A stretch of DNA of 64,000 bases from Urophycis tenuis (taxonomy: Eukaryota; Chordata; Actinopteri; Gadiformes; Phycidae): contig JAXIVH010000100.1 in the NCBI GenBank assembly GCA_036785325.1, forward strand, positions 62,001 to 126,000, read 5' to 3'. Shown here in pieces: positions 45,558-56,646 of this stretch (position 1 is the first letter of the stretch; every line of letters starts with the position of its first letter). The translations under genes were made by a program, and so were the position numbers. The notes below the pieces were generated by a model. That model made no database searches, was not told the origin of the DNA, and was given only the letters and a program-made list of their open reading frames with translations.

Positions 45558-46102
45558 TCCCACACATTAAACACACATCTCACTGACACGCAAACACTTG
45601 CTGTTCACTAAATCTATGAATTAGTCAATATTTCATTCACTTAGCTGTTGTTATCATGATTTATACATTTATTTCCTGTAGATGGAATCAATAAAATTGA
45701 TTGATTTTACATTTATTTTTATATAATCTTTGAAGGCTTACTGACAAACAGTGAACTTGTTGATTAAGATTCCAAATTTTACATCTGAAGACCTTTAACA
45801 TCATAACATGGATGTAATTAACTAATGTAATTAACTAATGTTAATATCTATTATTCATGTTTTTTGGTTACAATGTTATTTTTTAAACCAAATTAGAAAA
45901 TGAAATGATGTCATACAAACCAAGATCAAATTAACCAGAAAGAAATGTGCGACATATTGCAAATCCAATAGTTTTCATCAAAATAATAATTGTTTTCCAA
46001 AAGTGTGAACATAGAAGAGATGCAGTGGTCCTCCAGAATGTCTGCATTCACTGTCAGCCCCAGTCTGATGAGTGGAAACAGGTCATTTCCATATAGAGGA
46101 AG

Positions 46103-46146
46103 CTTTGCATGCTCAGCTGAAACTGGGGTTCTGAGAGGGTTTAAAG
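46103..46146 (+). promoter_or_regulatory. V1-F promoter (octamer, TATA-like)
   Basis: CTTTGCAT 108 bp and TTTAAAG 71 bp before the start codon. Confidence 0.7.
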
Positions 46147-46210
46147 TCCTCTGAGTCCAACACTGCAGGACTCTGAGCTGTCACTCAACACCCCAGAAAC
46201 CGTGGCAACC

Positions 46211-46687
46211 ATGGATCACCTCAGCCTCCTTTTCTGGACAGTGGTCTGTGGATCCTTCACAGGTTGGTTCATTCCACTCAATCAAAATGTGGAGCTCCCT
46301 TCTTTGTGTGCTTGTGTTTTCTATTGGATAACTCAATGTTTTGTTTGTTTTCTATAGGAACCAGCAGTCAGGTGACTGTGACTCAGACACCAGTAGTGTC
46401 TGTTACTCCAGGATCCACAGTCACTCTGACCTGTAGAACCAACCCAGCGGTTTACAAATGGACCAGTAATGGAAATCAGGGTATGTTCTGGTACCAGCAG
46501 AAACCTGGAGAAGCCCCCAAGCTCATCATAAGATATATAAGTACACGTGAATCCTCAACACCAGCTCGGTTTAGTGGCAGTGGAAGCAGCACTGACTTCT
46601 CTCTGACCATCAACGGCGCCCAGCGTGAAGATGCAGCAGTTTATCACTGTCAGAGTCACCACTACCTTAACAGTGTTTATGTGTTCA
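46211..46687 (+). CDS. Ig light-chain V1 gene, cluster F
   Basis: Leader 46211-46262 begins MDHLSLL (Asp for Asn, shared with V1-G). The V exon is 46358-46687. At 127 residues it is the longest V1, because CDR1 is VYKWTSNGNQGMF; Cys43, Trp62 and Cys115. The CDR2 region reads RYISTRES, and CDR3 QSHHYLNSVYVF. Intact. Confidence 0.95.
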
Positions 46688-46715
46688 CACAGTGATTGAG
46701 AGCCGTACAAAAACC
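46688..46715 (+). promoter_or_regulatory. V1-F recombination signal, 12-bp spacer
   Basis: Consensus heptamer, ATTGAGAGCCGT spacer, consensus nonamer. Confidence 0.95.
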
Positions 46716-47055
46716 TCCCTCAGTCAGACTGCGTAGACACTGAGCTGTTACAGCAGGAACCTGCTGCAGCTGCTGAGGGGGAAGAGACTCTGACACAGAG
46801 CACTGAGCACAGAGCTGGCTCTAACCAGGGGCCTCAACCAAGCACCAGCATTATATTCCTCAACATTGTTAAATACACAACTACTACCTCAACTACCACA
46901 TGTTATATACAACTACTACTACCTCAACTACCATATATTAAAGAAAATTAATTCCAAATATTTCAGCTATTATTTCAAATTGCTACCTCCAGTAAAACAT
47001 TTTGTATACATTAACTACCTCAATGCAAACATACTACATACAAGTACAAGTGCCA

Positions 47056-48235
47056 TGAAGTGCTTGTTTGCCTACAGGCCAAACAGATCCACGGACGATG
47101 TGATAGCATTCACACTGCACACTACCCTTTCCCACCTGGAACAGAGGGACATGTAGGTGCAGATGTTGTTCATCAACTACAGCTCAGCCTTCAACAGCAT
47201 GGTGCCATCCAGATTTTTCGCGAAGCTACGAGACCTGACATCAGTTCCACCTTGTGCAGCTGGATTCTGGACCTCCTGACAAGCAGGCCACAGGCTGTTT
47301 GGATCGGCAACGCCACCTCCTCCACACTTACTCTCAGCACCGGTGCCCCCCAGGGATGTGTCCTCAGCCCCCTGCTGTACTCCCTGTTCACCCACGACTG
47401 CACAAGCACACACAGCTCCAACACCGTCATTAAGTTTGCAGACGACACCACCATCATCGGCTGCATCACTGGCGGTGACGAGTCGGACCACAGAGCAGAG
47501 GTGAGCGCCCTGACATCATGGTGTCAGGACAACAACCTCCTGCTCAACGTCGGCAAGACGAAGGAGCTGATGGTGGACTACAGGAGGCAGCGGGGAGAGA
47601 GGCTGATGGTGGACTACAGGAGGCAGCGGGGAGAGAGAGGCTGATGGTGGACTACAGGAGGCAGCGGGGAGAGAGAGGCTGATGGTGGACTACAGGAGGC
47701 AGCGGGGAGAGAGAGGCTGATGGTGGACTACAGGAGGCAGCGGGGAGAGAGGCACATCGGGGGGGGAGGAGAGGGTCAGCCATTTCAGATTCCTCAGGAT
47801 TAACATCAGCGAGGATCTGAGCTGGTCACACCACACAGGTGTGTTTGTGAAGACGGCGAGGCAGCGGCTCTTCTTCCTCCGGCGACTGAGGAGGTTCGGT
47901 CAGGACTCCAGGATACTCACCACCTTCTACAGTTGTACCATTGAGAGTAGCCTGGCTGGCAGCATCACAGCCTGGTACCACAGCTGCACTGCTCTAGACC
48001 GCAAGGCTCTGCAGAGGGTGGTCAGGACGGCCAGGACTGAGCTGCCAACCCTCCAGGACCTCTACAGCCAACGCTGCAGGAGGTAGGCCCAGCGGATCAT
48101 CTCGGACCCCAGCCACCCGAGCCACAGTATGTTCACGCTCCTGCCGTCCCACCAGACCAGAACCAGCAGGTTCAGAGACAGCTTCATTCTACAAGCCATC
48201 AGGCTGCTGAACTGCTGATACAATACTGCACACAT
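47056..48235 (+). mobile_element. LINE with RT core, cluster F (degenerate)
   Basis: The frames encode LFAYRPNRSTDDVIAFTLHT, STGAPQGCVLSPLLYSLFTH, the RT active site KFADDTTIIG (47435-47446), LMVDYRRQR, then RLFFLRRLRRFGQDSRIL and RTSRFRDSFILQAIRLLN. This is an L2-like fish LINE, 5-prime truncated. It is broken by a frameshift near 47150, a stop after EQRDM, and a minisatellite expansion inside the post-RT segment. Confidence 0.85.
47566..47751. repeat. minisatellite inside LINE ORF2, five copies
   Basis: Five units of 36-38 bp starting GCTGATGGTGGACTACAGG. The first is 36 bp (in frame, LMVDYRRQRGER), the next three are 38 bp (extra GA), and the last is 36 bp. Near-identity between units points to recent expansion. 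Confidence 0.92.
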
Positions 48236-48447
48236 ATGACTGGTCCCCCCCCACACACACACACAGGCCACCTATGTAAAGTTTTAACATTGTGTCCCTG
48301 CACCCCACTCATTACTTCGCCTAATTTTTATTCTTTTAGAAGAATGGAGAATATTTAGTCAAGAAACATAGAATGTTTCTTGACATTCTAACAAAGAATA
48401 CTTATAGCTTTGGCATAAGTGTTTTATTCTGGAGTATATCTTATTTG

Positions 48448-48552
48448 AGCAATTAGTCACGAGAGGGTGTGGATTATGGAAAAATAAGGAACGGCTGAGA
48501 GGCGTGATAAGTCCCGAGGCGCTAATTCACACCGTCGAGTGGCTAATTGCTA
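48448..48552. repeat. imperfect inverted repeat (hairpin)
   Basis: Arms AGCAATTAGTCACGAG (from 48448) and its near-complement ending AGTGGCTAATTGCT (to about 48551) extend through GGGTGTGGATTA and TAATTCACACC, with about 45 bp between. It probably belongs to a DNA transposon end. The element is not identified. Confidence 0.6.
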
Positions 48553-48666
48553 TTCTAAAACTGTTACCAACGCGGCAATATGAAAAATCATGTAGCAATA
48601 AAAACGCTTCCGTTTCACTAATAATTCACTAGATGCGCAACAAAGTAGTTCCCAGATACGAGGAAG

Positions 48667-50878
48667 CAGGGGTGGACTGGGACAAAAATTCAGCCCTGGC
48701 ATTTTTTGTCCAGACCAGCCCACTACATTATCAGCGGACACTACATAGAAGTCCACAAATCTCACAGCATCTCCTCTCATGCGTACTACAATGGAGAGTC
48801 ATATTCCTTGATAGCAGTTAACAAATAAAGCACTTAACTATGAACTCATGGACTAAAATTGACAGCTATAGCAATCAATCAATCAGTCTTTATACATTAT
48901 AGTGTCAAATCACAACAGAAGTTATGTCATGACTAGTGGTGGGACGAGATTAAGGGGAAGAACCCTCATACCCTTTCAGTTTTTAGTCTGTGACTGAAAA
49001 TCTTTTGGTGTAAGCCCAGCATTAGTTAAAACCAGACTCAGACAATAATAACAAAATATTGTGACAAATAATCTAAATAGAAACATATTACATACAGTAG
49101 CAGCATTAGAGCTGAAACTCATTTGTTTTAACAGTGACTCAGTGAGTCATTATGAAACCATAAACAGAGAACTGAAAAGAAAAGTTTTATTTATAGCTGT
49201 GGGAAAAAAAGTCTTGACATGAATTACAGGTCTGAATAGATATGCATTCTCATATATGTGTATGTACACATGTATATATTGCCCTACTTCCTCGTCCGCA
49301 GCCTGCCAGCTCCACTCCTCACCAAATTCTTGACCTGCAAGAAACAGCAAACAGAACTTGTACTCAGTATCTGTGTGCTGATAAGTATATGTAGCCATGT
49401 AGCCTTTTTTATGATGTAGTGACACTTAGTGAAATGTATCTGTCATGGATGACTTAAGTCTCTACCTGCATAACTTAATTGAACTTAAAAGATATGCAGA
49501 TGTTTGAAATTAAAATAATCAATATGAAAATCTTCAACCAGGAAATAATCATAATCAAACCTTTAGTTTCAATCTGAGACAAAACAAGTTGCATAATAAA
49601 CTCACAAAGTCAAGAGGAAGCCCTCTCTCTCTCAAGCATCATAGGAGAACTTCTTGCAGGTCAGGAAAACCTGTTTGACAGGAGATGATGGTAGCAGACA
49701 ATATAAAGAGACATTTATGAATTACAAATTGTCATTTTATCACATATAGTATAGTATGACTATGTGAGCCATATGCAGCAGCATCATATATTATGTTGAG
49801 TCCCATATGCTGCCTTTTCTTTGTTTTTTTGTTTGTTATTGAAATGCTAATGGTGAATGATGGCATGTCAGATCTTTGTGACAGTATCTGAAAATACTCA
49901 GGACAGCACTATACACAGCCATTTGAAAACTAAAGTAAAAGTAACACATTAACACAGAAATTAAAGTTACACACAAATTATACCTACAAAATAGTTCCTC
50001 AGTAAACAATACATGAATTGAAAGATTACAATAAATTAAATGGCAAATATTGCAGATTAAACTAATTATTTCCTATAGGTTTACTTGTATTTTGTGCTAA
50101 AATTCAAAGTATCTCATCTGTATTTCTGCATCTCTATTTATAGCTCATTAGTCCAGGTCAATGTTTACTGTTGCTATGGCAACAAGAGACCGCTGACGTT
50201 AGCAGCTGTTAGCTAGCTTAGCTAAACCGTCTAACAAAATAACACACAATTCCGCATATTTAAACAAAATCAACCACAACTACCAACAGTCACAGCCCTT
50301 CAACTCTGGGCTAATATTTTGTCACAATATGCAGTTAATTAGGTCACATCACATTCAACGTAAAAACGTTTTCTACTTTGTTTCGGACATGTCTCAAAAT
50401 GAAGCGTTACTTACCATGTATGCCTCCACTCGCTCGTCTCCCGGCGCAGCAGCGCCTGCTGAGGTGGTGACCCCGGCACCAAATAGGTCTGTCAATTTCG
50501 AGCATTTAGCAGCTTCCACCTCCAGAGACTTCAGCTTTTTAAGTCGTACTTTTCAGCGCCACCCAGCCGTTTCTTACGCTTATCCATTCAGCTCAGCAGC
50601 AGCCCGTCTCGCGACTCCCGCGACATGCCATGAGGTCCCGCCCACCCTGGTTTGTGTTGTGATTGACAGCATTGTCAGCCCATGATTGATGCTGGTAACA
50701 CACTGCTAGCCCTATGTAACCAATTGGACGGCCCAATTGGAGGGAATTTAGAGAAGAAAAAAAAACAAACATAAAAAACATTAAAAAAAAACATAAAAAA
50801 ACATAGCGGACCGGCCCACATTGGGTCAACGGCCCACCGGGACGATGCCCGGTATGCCAGATGGCCAGTCCACCCCTG
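48667..50878 (-). mobile_element. 2.2-kb hAT transposon, decayed
   Basis: Terminal inverted repeats CAGGGGTGGACTGG and CCAGTCCACCCCTG, flanked by an exact 8-bp duplication CGAGGAAG (48659-48666, 50879-50886). The minus strand carries a first exon resembling transposase of the TTF/ZMYM-like hAT group at 50415-50587. No transposase core was recognised in the remaining sequence, so it is non-autonomous. Confidence 0.85.
50415..50587 (-). pseudogene. first exon of hAT transposase, frameshifted
   Basis: On the minus strand an ATG (50587-50585) opens MDKRKKRLGGAEK, then the frame breaks. One base further, the reading continues as KSLEVEAAKCSKLTDLFGAG and ends at a GTAAGTAA donor. The pattern resembles N-termini of TTF-domain hAT proteins. 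The frameshift and loss of downstream exons make it dead. Confidence 0.6.
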
Positions 50879-51195
50879 CGAGGAAGTAGTTCCCGGCCAG
50901 GTTGCAGAAACAACACGTCGCTTGCAAGCAATCACTTTATTTTTAACAGCCCCTTTCCACAAGCAGTTTATCGACCATAGTTAGTCCACCCAACAAATCG
51001 AAGTTAACTTTCCATTCCATAACAAAGCAGAAAAAAGCCGGTTCCGAGTTTCTTTATTGTCGTCGTCGTTGCTATGCGCGGAGTGATGCGGTGAAGCGGT
51101 CAGCAGCAGCGTTGGATGGGGACAGGTGTACTTTATCGTCTCATAAAGCACACCTATCAGCCAATCAGAATCAAGCATTGGGACTAACAGTTTTA

Positions 51196-51412
51196 GAATC
51201 TTGATGTTATTCCTAATTCTCTGTCTATATTGCCCCTACATTGCCCCCTATATGTTTTTTATTTATTTATTTATTTTCTTTCATTTGTTTGTATTTATAT
51301 TGTTTTATATCACAAAGTTGAATGACCATAGCAACAAGAATTTCATTGCTGGTAATAATGTACATCATTATCCAGTATGTGACCATAAACTTGATTGATT
51401 GATTGATAAAAA
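51196..51412 (+). mobile_element. LINE 3-prime tail
   Basis: Non-coding tail ending TGACCATAAACTTGATTGATTGATTGATAA, a (TTGA)n terminus as in several fish LINEs. Confidence 0.5.
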
Positions 51413-51627
51413 CTAATTCAACTACAATATATTACACACAACTGAGACTACAACGTAGCTAATGAATTAAAACCTCAACAACTACATATTACATACAACT
51501 ACAACCTCAACTACCTCATTTACATGACCATCTCAACTACCACATGTTACATAAAACTACTAACTCAACTACAGCATATTACATACAACTAAAAAACATT
51601 AGAACATAACATGAGAACAAACATTGA

Positions 51628-52125
51628 CTGTTGTAATGGAGTCCTGTTGAGGGCTCCCCACAGAGTCCTGGATAGGCTCCAGTATAAGACTCTGCTACAA
51701 GTGTTCTCACCTTCACCTCACCCTGGGAGCACATCACCCCACTCTCATCCACCTTCACTGGCTCCCAGTCAAGTCCTGTAGAAGCTACAAACTCCTCCCC
51801 CTCACCTCCAGGTCCCTCCACGCCCTCGCCCCTCACGGTGCTCCTCAGCACCCACACCCCCTCCTGGAACCTCCGTTCCTCTGACAGCGGACTGCTTCCC
51901 CCCCACTCCGGGTTGTGGACTTATATTATGGACCGAGCTTTTAGGGAGGCTGCCCCCACTCTGTGGAACCCCCTCCCTCAGGAGATCCTCAACGCTGGAG
52001 ACATCTGCATCTTCAAAGGCTGCCTGAAGACCCTCTTACTGGCCTTTGGACCTCGCTATTTCCTCACGTTTACTCCTTGCTTTCTTGTTGTTCATTTCAT
52101 GTTTTTCTTGTAACACACATTAAGC
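51628..52125 (+). mobile_element. LINE 3-prime fragment, short, unit F
   Basis: Only the last third of the array-wide LINE fragment remains (HLHWLPVKSC region to LTFTPCFLVVH). It starts abruptly at GACTGTTGTAATGGAGTCC after AT-rich sequence. No Penelope insertion. Confidence 0.78.
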
Positions 52126-52742
52126 CCTGATAAAAAGCAGTAAATGGATATGTTGTTGTTGCTCTTATCAATACTGCTATACATGAAATCCAACCTGAGA
52201 ACAGTTGAGTTCAGTCAGTCTTTGTTGTAATGAATGTGGTCTGACACAAGAGGACCCCATTGAGCTGCTATGTAGACGTGCACACATACTGCTTTCACTG
52301 GACTCTCCAGAGACTCTCCTGAGAACCTCAGCCCTACATTTCCACTGACTTTCTGTCACTCAAGAGACACAGGTGCACATCAGCTAAAAGTGGACATCAT
52401 TTGAATAGCTACGGTTCACTGCTCACACAATACGTTTCATGAAACACATCTTTTAGCGATGTCGGTTTGGTCTCTGACTCAGAGACACAGACATGATGAA
52501 TATGTTACTGTTTCCACCACTCAGCATGCTAGGGTTGCTATGTCTTGGTGAGAGACACTGAATGTCTTTTGAGATGTAGTTTTACATGTTTATTAGTTGC
52601 TGTTACCCACATTCAAAACATGGGTAATACTTGTTATGTAATATAAAATACAATAGTTTTCAAATTGTGTTTTAAAGTTCGATATGTTAGAAAAGACATG
52701 ATAGAACGTTGCAAATTAATACAAAAAGTCCTTTTTTGCATC

Positions 52743-52748
52743 TTTATT
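52743..52748 (-). terminator. poly(A) signal for C-G
   Basis: AATAAA on the minus strand, about 182 bp past the C-G stop codon. Confidence 0.75.
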
Positions 52749-52929
52749 AAATGTTTGACAGGTGACACACACAAGGGATAAAAACCAGAAAGCATCATGC
52801 TAACAGCTCAAAGACATGTTATAGGAATGTAAATCATCAAAAGCTGCAGTGCTAACTTAGATTGAGAGATATAAAGCAGACGTGTCACAGGAGATTTGTA
52901 TTCTACAGTACTTCCATGCTGGAGCCTCT

Positions 52930-53252
52930 CTACTCTGAACACTGACCAGGATTCAGGGTTTGAGTGACAGGTGTCTGGCTGTTCTTACTGGCCTCACAGC
53001 TCACTGAGCCCGCCTTCCTCCACTGGTCTGCAGGGAGGGTCAAGCTGCTGCTCCAGCTGTAGTGGCCATCTTTCCCCAGGACCTCCAGGCTATCTGACAC
53101 CCCCAAAGACCTGCTGCTGCCCCCCACCTTCCAGCCAAGCTTCCAGTCTGAGGGGAAGCCCCCACTGGCCATACACAGCAGTGTAGCACTGCCCTGCTGC
53201 AGCTCCACTCTGGAGGGAGGGAGGACGCTCAGCGTGGGCTGCACCACTCCCA
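52930..53252 (-). CDS. Ig light-chain constant exon, cluster G
   Basis: Intact. Differs from C-A by ASGGFPSDW and SDSLEVLG (Glu for Gly). An extra GA in the pyrimidine tract lets the frame run on upstream, but the acceptor at 53253-53254 is conserved, so the exon start is the same as elsewhere. Confidence 0.95.
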
Positions 53253-53888
53253 CTGGAAGAGAGAGAGAGAGGAGACAAGTGGACAACAGGCTCAGTTAAC
53301 ACCACCACTCATAGGAGCACAGAGGGAAGGGACAGGTTCCTGTTCACCAACAGTTGGTGATACCACATAGGAGGGACACCATTTTGTTTCATATCAATAC
53401 ATTAACCACTTATCCTGATTTCACAAAACATTAGCCATATATATATATGGCTAATCAAACATGAAGAATATTAGAGAAAAAACGTGAATCGAAATTCAAA
53501 CACTGTTAATGTATGTATTATATTTCAAATTATTGTCACAATGTTTTAAATTTTCATAGGACATAAATTACTCTTGTTTTGCCCATTTTACCAAATACAT
53601 TTCATATATATACATATACATTTATATATTTAACATATGCAACAGCATGAAAACGCATTATGCAGTAAAACATATATGTAAAAAATGCAATTACTAAAAT
53701 TTGAAATAAAGAACTCTGTACAACAATGTATTTACACTGAGACCTTGACTCATATAGAGAAAAAAATAATTATTTACTAATAAATTATTTAATTAAATCT
53801 CTAAAAAACTAAATCATCTGTAAATCATTCAATATAACTTAAGAAGCAGTTAGATATTTCAGGTAAAGAAAAGTGTCCTTGTACTTAC

Positions 53889-53926
53889 AGTCAACGATGA
53901 GTTTGGTTCCTCCACCAAAAGTCCAC
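53889..53926 (-). CDS. Ig light-chain J segment, cluster G
   Basis: Encodes WTFGGGTKLIVD with donor GTAAGTAC. Confidence 0.95.
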
Positions 53927-53965
53927 CACAGTGATACAAACTCATTAAGAGGCTGTACAAAAACC
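53927..53965 (-). promoter_or_regulatory. J-G recombination signal, 23-bp spacer
   Basis: CACAGTG at 53927, 23-bp spacer, ACAAAAACC at 53957-53965. Confidence 0.95.
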
Positions 53966-54538
53966 TCCCACACATTAAACACACAACTCACTGACACACA
54001 AACACTTGCTGTTCACTAAATCTATGAGTTAGTCAATATTTCATTCACTTCAGCTGTTGTTAGCAAGATTTGTACATAAATACATAAATTAATTAATTAA
54101 AAATAAATAAATAGAATGTATTGATTTAACATTTCTTTTATATAATCTTTGAAGGCTTACTGACAAACAGTGAACTTGTTTGACACAAGTACAAACTGTA
54201 CTTAAAAAAAAAAAAAAAAGGATCTCATAAACTTATGAGAGGAATGATACAATAATATGTTATTATCTATTATGCTGGTTTTGGCTGGTTGGATGTCATG
54301 AGTGTTGTTTTTAAAACAGATTAGAAGAAAGATTTCATACAAACAAAGATCAAATTAACCAGCAAAAAAGCAAGCAAAAAGCATGCGATATATTGCAAAT
54401 CCAATAGTTTTCATCAAGATAATAATTGTATTCCAAAAGTGTGAATGTAGAAGAGATGCAGTGGTCCTCCAGAATGTCTGCATTCACTGTCAGCCCCAGT
54501 CTGATGAGTGGAAACAGGTCATTTCCATATAGAGGAAG

Positions 54539-54582
54539 CTTTGCATGCTCAGCTGAAACTGGGGTTCTGAGAGGGTTTAAAG
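54539..54582 (+). promoter_or_regulatory. V1-G promoter (octamer, TATA-like)
   Basis: CTTTGCAT 108 bp and TTTAAAG 71 bp before the start codon. Confidence 0.7.
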
Positions 54583-54646
54583 TCCTCTGAGTCCAACACT
54601 GCAGGACTCTGAGCTGTCACTCAACACCCCAGAAACCGTGGCAACC

Positions 54647-55117
54647 ATGGATCACCTCAGCCTCCTTTTCTGGACAGTGGTCTGTGGATCCTTCACAGGT
54701 CGGTTCATTCCACTCAATCAAAATGTGGAGCTCCCTTCTTTGTGTGCTTGTGTTTTCTATTGGATAACTCAATGTTTTGTTTGTTTTCTATAGGAACCAG
54801 CAGTCAGGTGACTGTGTCTCAGACACCAGTAGTGTCTGTTACTCCAGGATCCACAGTCACTCTGACCTGTAGAACCAACCCAGCGGTTTACAAGGATAGT
54901 GCTGGTCATTATTTGTACTGGTACCAACAGAAACCCGGAGAAGCCCCCAAGCTCATCATAAGAATTGCAAATACACGTGAATCCTCAACACCAGCTCGGT
55001 TTAGTGGCAGTGGAAGCAGCACTGACTTCTCTCTGACCATCAACGGTGCCCAGCGTGAAGATGCAGCAGTTTATCACTGTCAGAGTAACCACTACCTTAA
55101 CAGTGTCTGGGTGTTCA
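54647..55117 (+). CDS. Ig light-chain V1 gene, cluster G
   Basis: Leader 54647-54698 (MDHLSLL), V exon 54794-55117; 125 residues with Cys43, Trp60 and Cys113. CDR1 is VYKDSAGHYLY, one codon shorter than V1-A. The CDR2 region reads RIANTRES, and CDR3 QSNHYLNSVWVF. Framework 1 has Ser for Thr (VTVSQTP). Intact. Confidence 0.95.
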
Positions 55118-55145
55118 CACAGTGATTGAGAGCCGTACAAAAACC
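55118..55145 (+). promoter_or_regulatory. V1-G recombination signal, 12-bp spacer
   Basis: Consensus heptamer, ATTGAGAGCCGT spacer, consensus nonamer. Confidence 0.95.
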
Positions 55146-55486
55146 TCCCTCAGTCAGACTGCGTAGACACTGAGCTGTTACAGCAGGAACCTGCTGCAGC
55201 TGCTGAGGGGGAAGAGACTCAGAACACTGAGCACAGAGCACAGAGCTGGCTCTAACCAGGGGCCTCAACCAAGCACCAGCATTATATTCTTCAACATTAT
55301 TAAATATACAACTACTACCTCAACTACCACATGTTATATCCAAATACTACCTCAACTACCTCATGTTACATACAACTAACTCCGCTAATTGCTTTCCAGC
55401 TCTGGCAGACTCAACTGAATTCAAATCAATGGTCACGGGCATTCCTATGCACAAGTAATTCCTCGCGTGGAATTAAATTGTCTAGT

Positions 55487-55581
55487 TATTATTATTATTA
55501 TTATTATCGTTAATAATAATAATAAAAATAAACGGACCAAAAACAAAAGGGACCTTCGTCCTATTTCACAGGCTCTGTCCC

Positions 55582-55625
<44 letters not shown>
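55487..55625. repeat. opposed (TTA)n and (TAA)n microsatellites, cluster G
   Basis: The cluster D block again, with far fewer TTA units (about 55487-55507) and a similar TAA run (about 55582-55625). Confidence 0.85.
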
Positions 55626-55632
<7 letters not shown>

Positions 55633-55634
55633 TA

Positions 55635-55843
55635 AGATGTGAATGTTCCTTTCAAAGTGATGAACTCACTCAACCTTACCTCTCTCACTTTCATATCCCT
55701 CAAAGCAGGTGCACGGCCGCCCACATGCTGGCTGTTTTGCATGACTTTGGACTATTTCTGAGCACCAAGAGTTAAATATGCGAGCTGCCAGGCATCACAC
55801 ACACAGACCCAGAGCAGGATGAGGTCGTCCACAGCCTTGCTAG
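55635..55843 (+). pseudogene. V2 promoter and partial leader relic 1, cluster G
   Basis: V2 flank and ATGAGGTCGTCCACAGCC at 55819, cut at GCTAG by TGTGACATAG. Confidence 0.8.
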
Positions 55844-55918
55844 TGTGACATAGCCGAATTAGGTTTACAACTAACAAGAATGAAGGAAAAACGCAAGGTT
55901 CAATGGATACAAAATATA

Positions 55919-56486
55919 TGTAGCCGGGTGGTAAATGTATTAGATGTAATTTTCCACTTAGGGTTGGTATAGCTCTCAAAGTTTTTGAATGTAAATGCAT
56001 GTGTTCTTTTTTGTTTTCTTTTGAGTCTTTCTTGTTTTCTTTTGTTAAAATCCAAGTAAACTGAAGCAGATTGTAAGTCGGGTGCCACAGTCTTACTTGC
56101 TATTACAGACTTTGGTCACCAGGTGGCATCATTTAGTACTGTAACAGACTGTTCTGTGTTTGTGTGAGGGCCTGGCTGCCATAGGCAATCACCTTCTCAC
56201 AACCCTCTTCATCCTGGGCCAGCACTGCTCCAACAGAGTCTTTAGAGGCGTCGGTGTACACACCTTGAAAGGAAGTGTGAAGTTAGGTAGCGTAACCACC
56301 AGAGAGCACTCGCTTGAGGTAGGTGAACGCCGCCTCACACTCAGCTGACCACTCAAAGGGCACATTCTACCCTGCCAGCCGGTTCAGTGGTGCAGCGTGT
56401 TGGGAGAAATCACGCACAAATCTCCTATAATAGGAGCATAGAGCCACAAAGGCCCTGACCTCCGACGGGGTGCGGGGGGTTGGCCA
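55919..56486 (-). mobile_element. Ty3/gypsy fragment, truncated, cluster G
   Basis: Starts TGTAGCC as in other units but stops at GGTTGGCCA within RT. It is joined there to V2 upstream sequence (GCTGCCAGGCATCAC). Confidence 0.78.
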
Positions 56487-56532
56487 GCTGCCAGGCATCA
56501 CACACACAGACCCAGAGCAAGATGAGGTCGTC
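56487..56532 (+). pseudogene. V2 partial leader relic 2, cluster G
   Basis: A second copy of the V2 pre-leader and leader (ATGAGGTCGTCCAGAGCC, from 56521), again followed by the outer insertion (TGTGACATAACCG). It arose by duplication or recombination within the unit. Confidence 0.75.
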
Positions 56533-56646
56533 CAGAGCCTTGCTGGTGTGACATAACCGAATTAGGTTTACAACTAACAGTCTGAAGAATGGAGGAAAGA
56601 CGTGAGGTTCAATGGAAACAAAATATAATTCATTTATTTTCTCCAG

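Larger units (their letters stand above)
43506..52130. repeat. cluster F unit of the Ig light-chain array
   Basis: C-F, J-F and V1-F, then a LINE, a hAT element and a short LINE fragment; no V2 relic was found. 43506-44130 is C flank. 44645-45480 is the J-C intron with a SINE. 45558-46102 shows nothing recognised. 48236-48658 and 50887-51195 are unique-looking and flank the hAT. Confidence 0.65.

Noticed and set aside
47566..47751. CRISPR-like array
   Set aside because: The units are head-to-tail without spacers, inside a vertebrate LINE.
50329..50685. 118-residue plus-strand frame within the hAT element
   Set aside because: It is antisense to the transposase-like first exon, which has a better start, composition and donor site.
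46716..51600. V2 relic in cluster F
   Set aside because: No leader, promoter block or intron match was found between V1-F and the LINE fragment at 51628.
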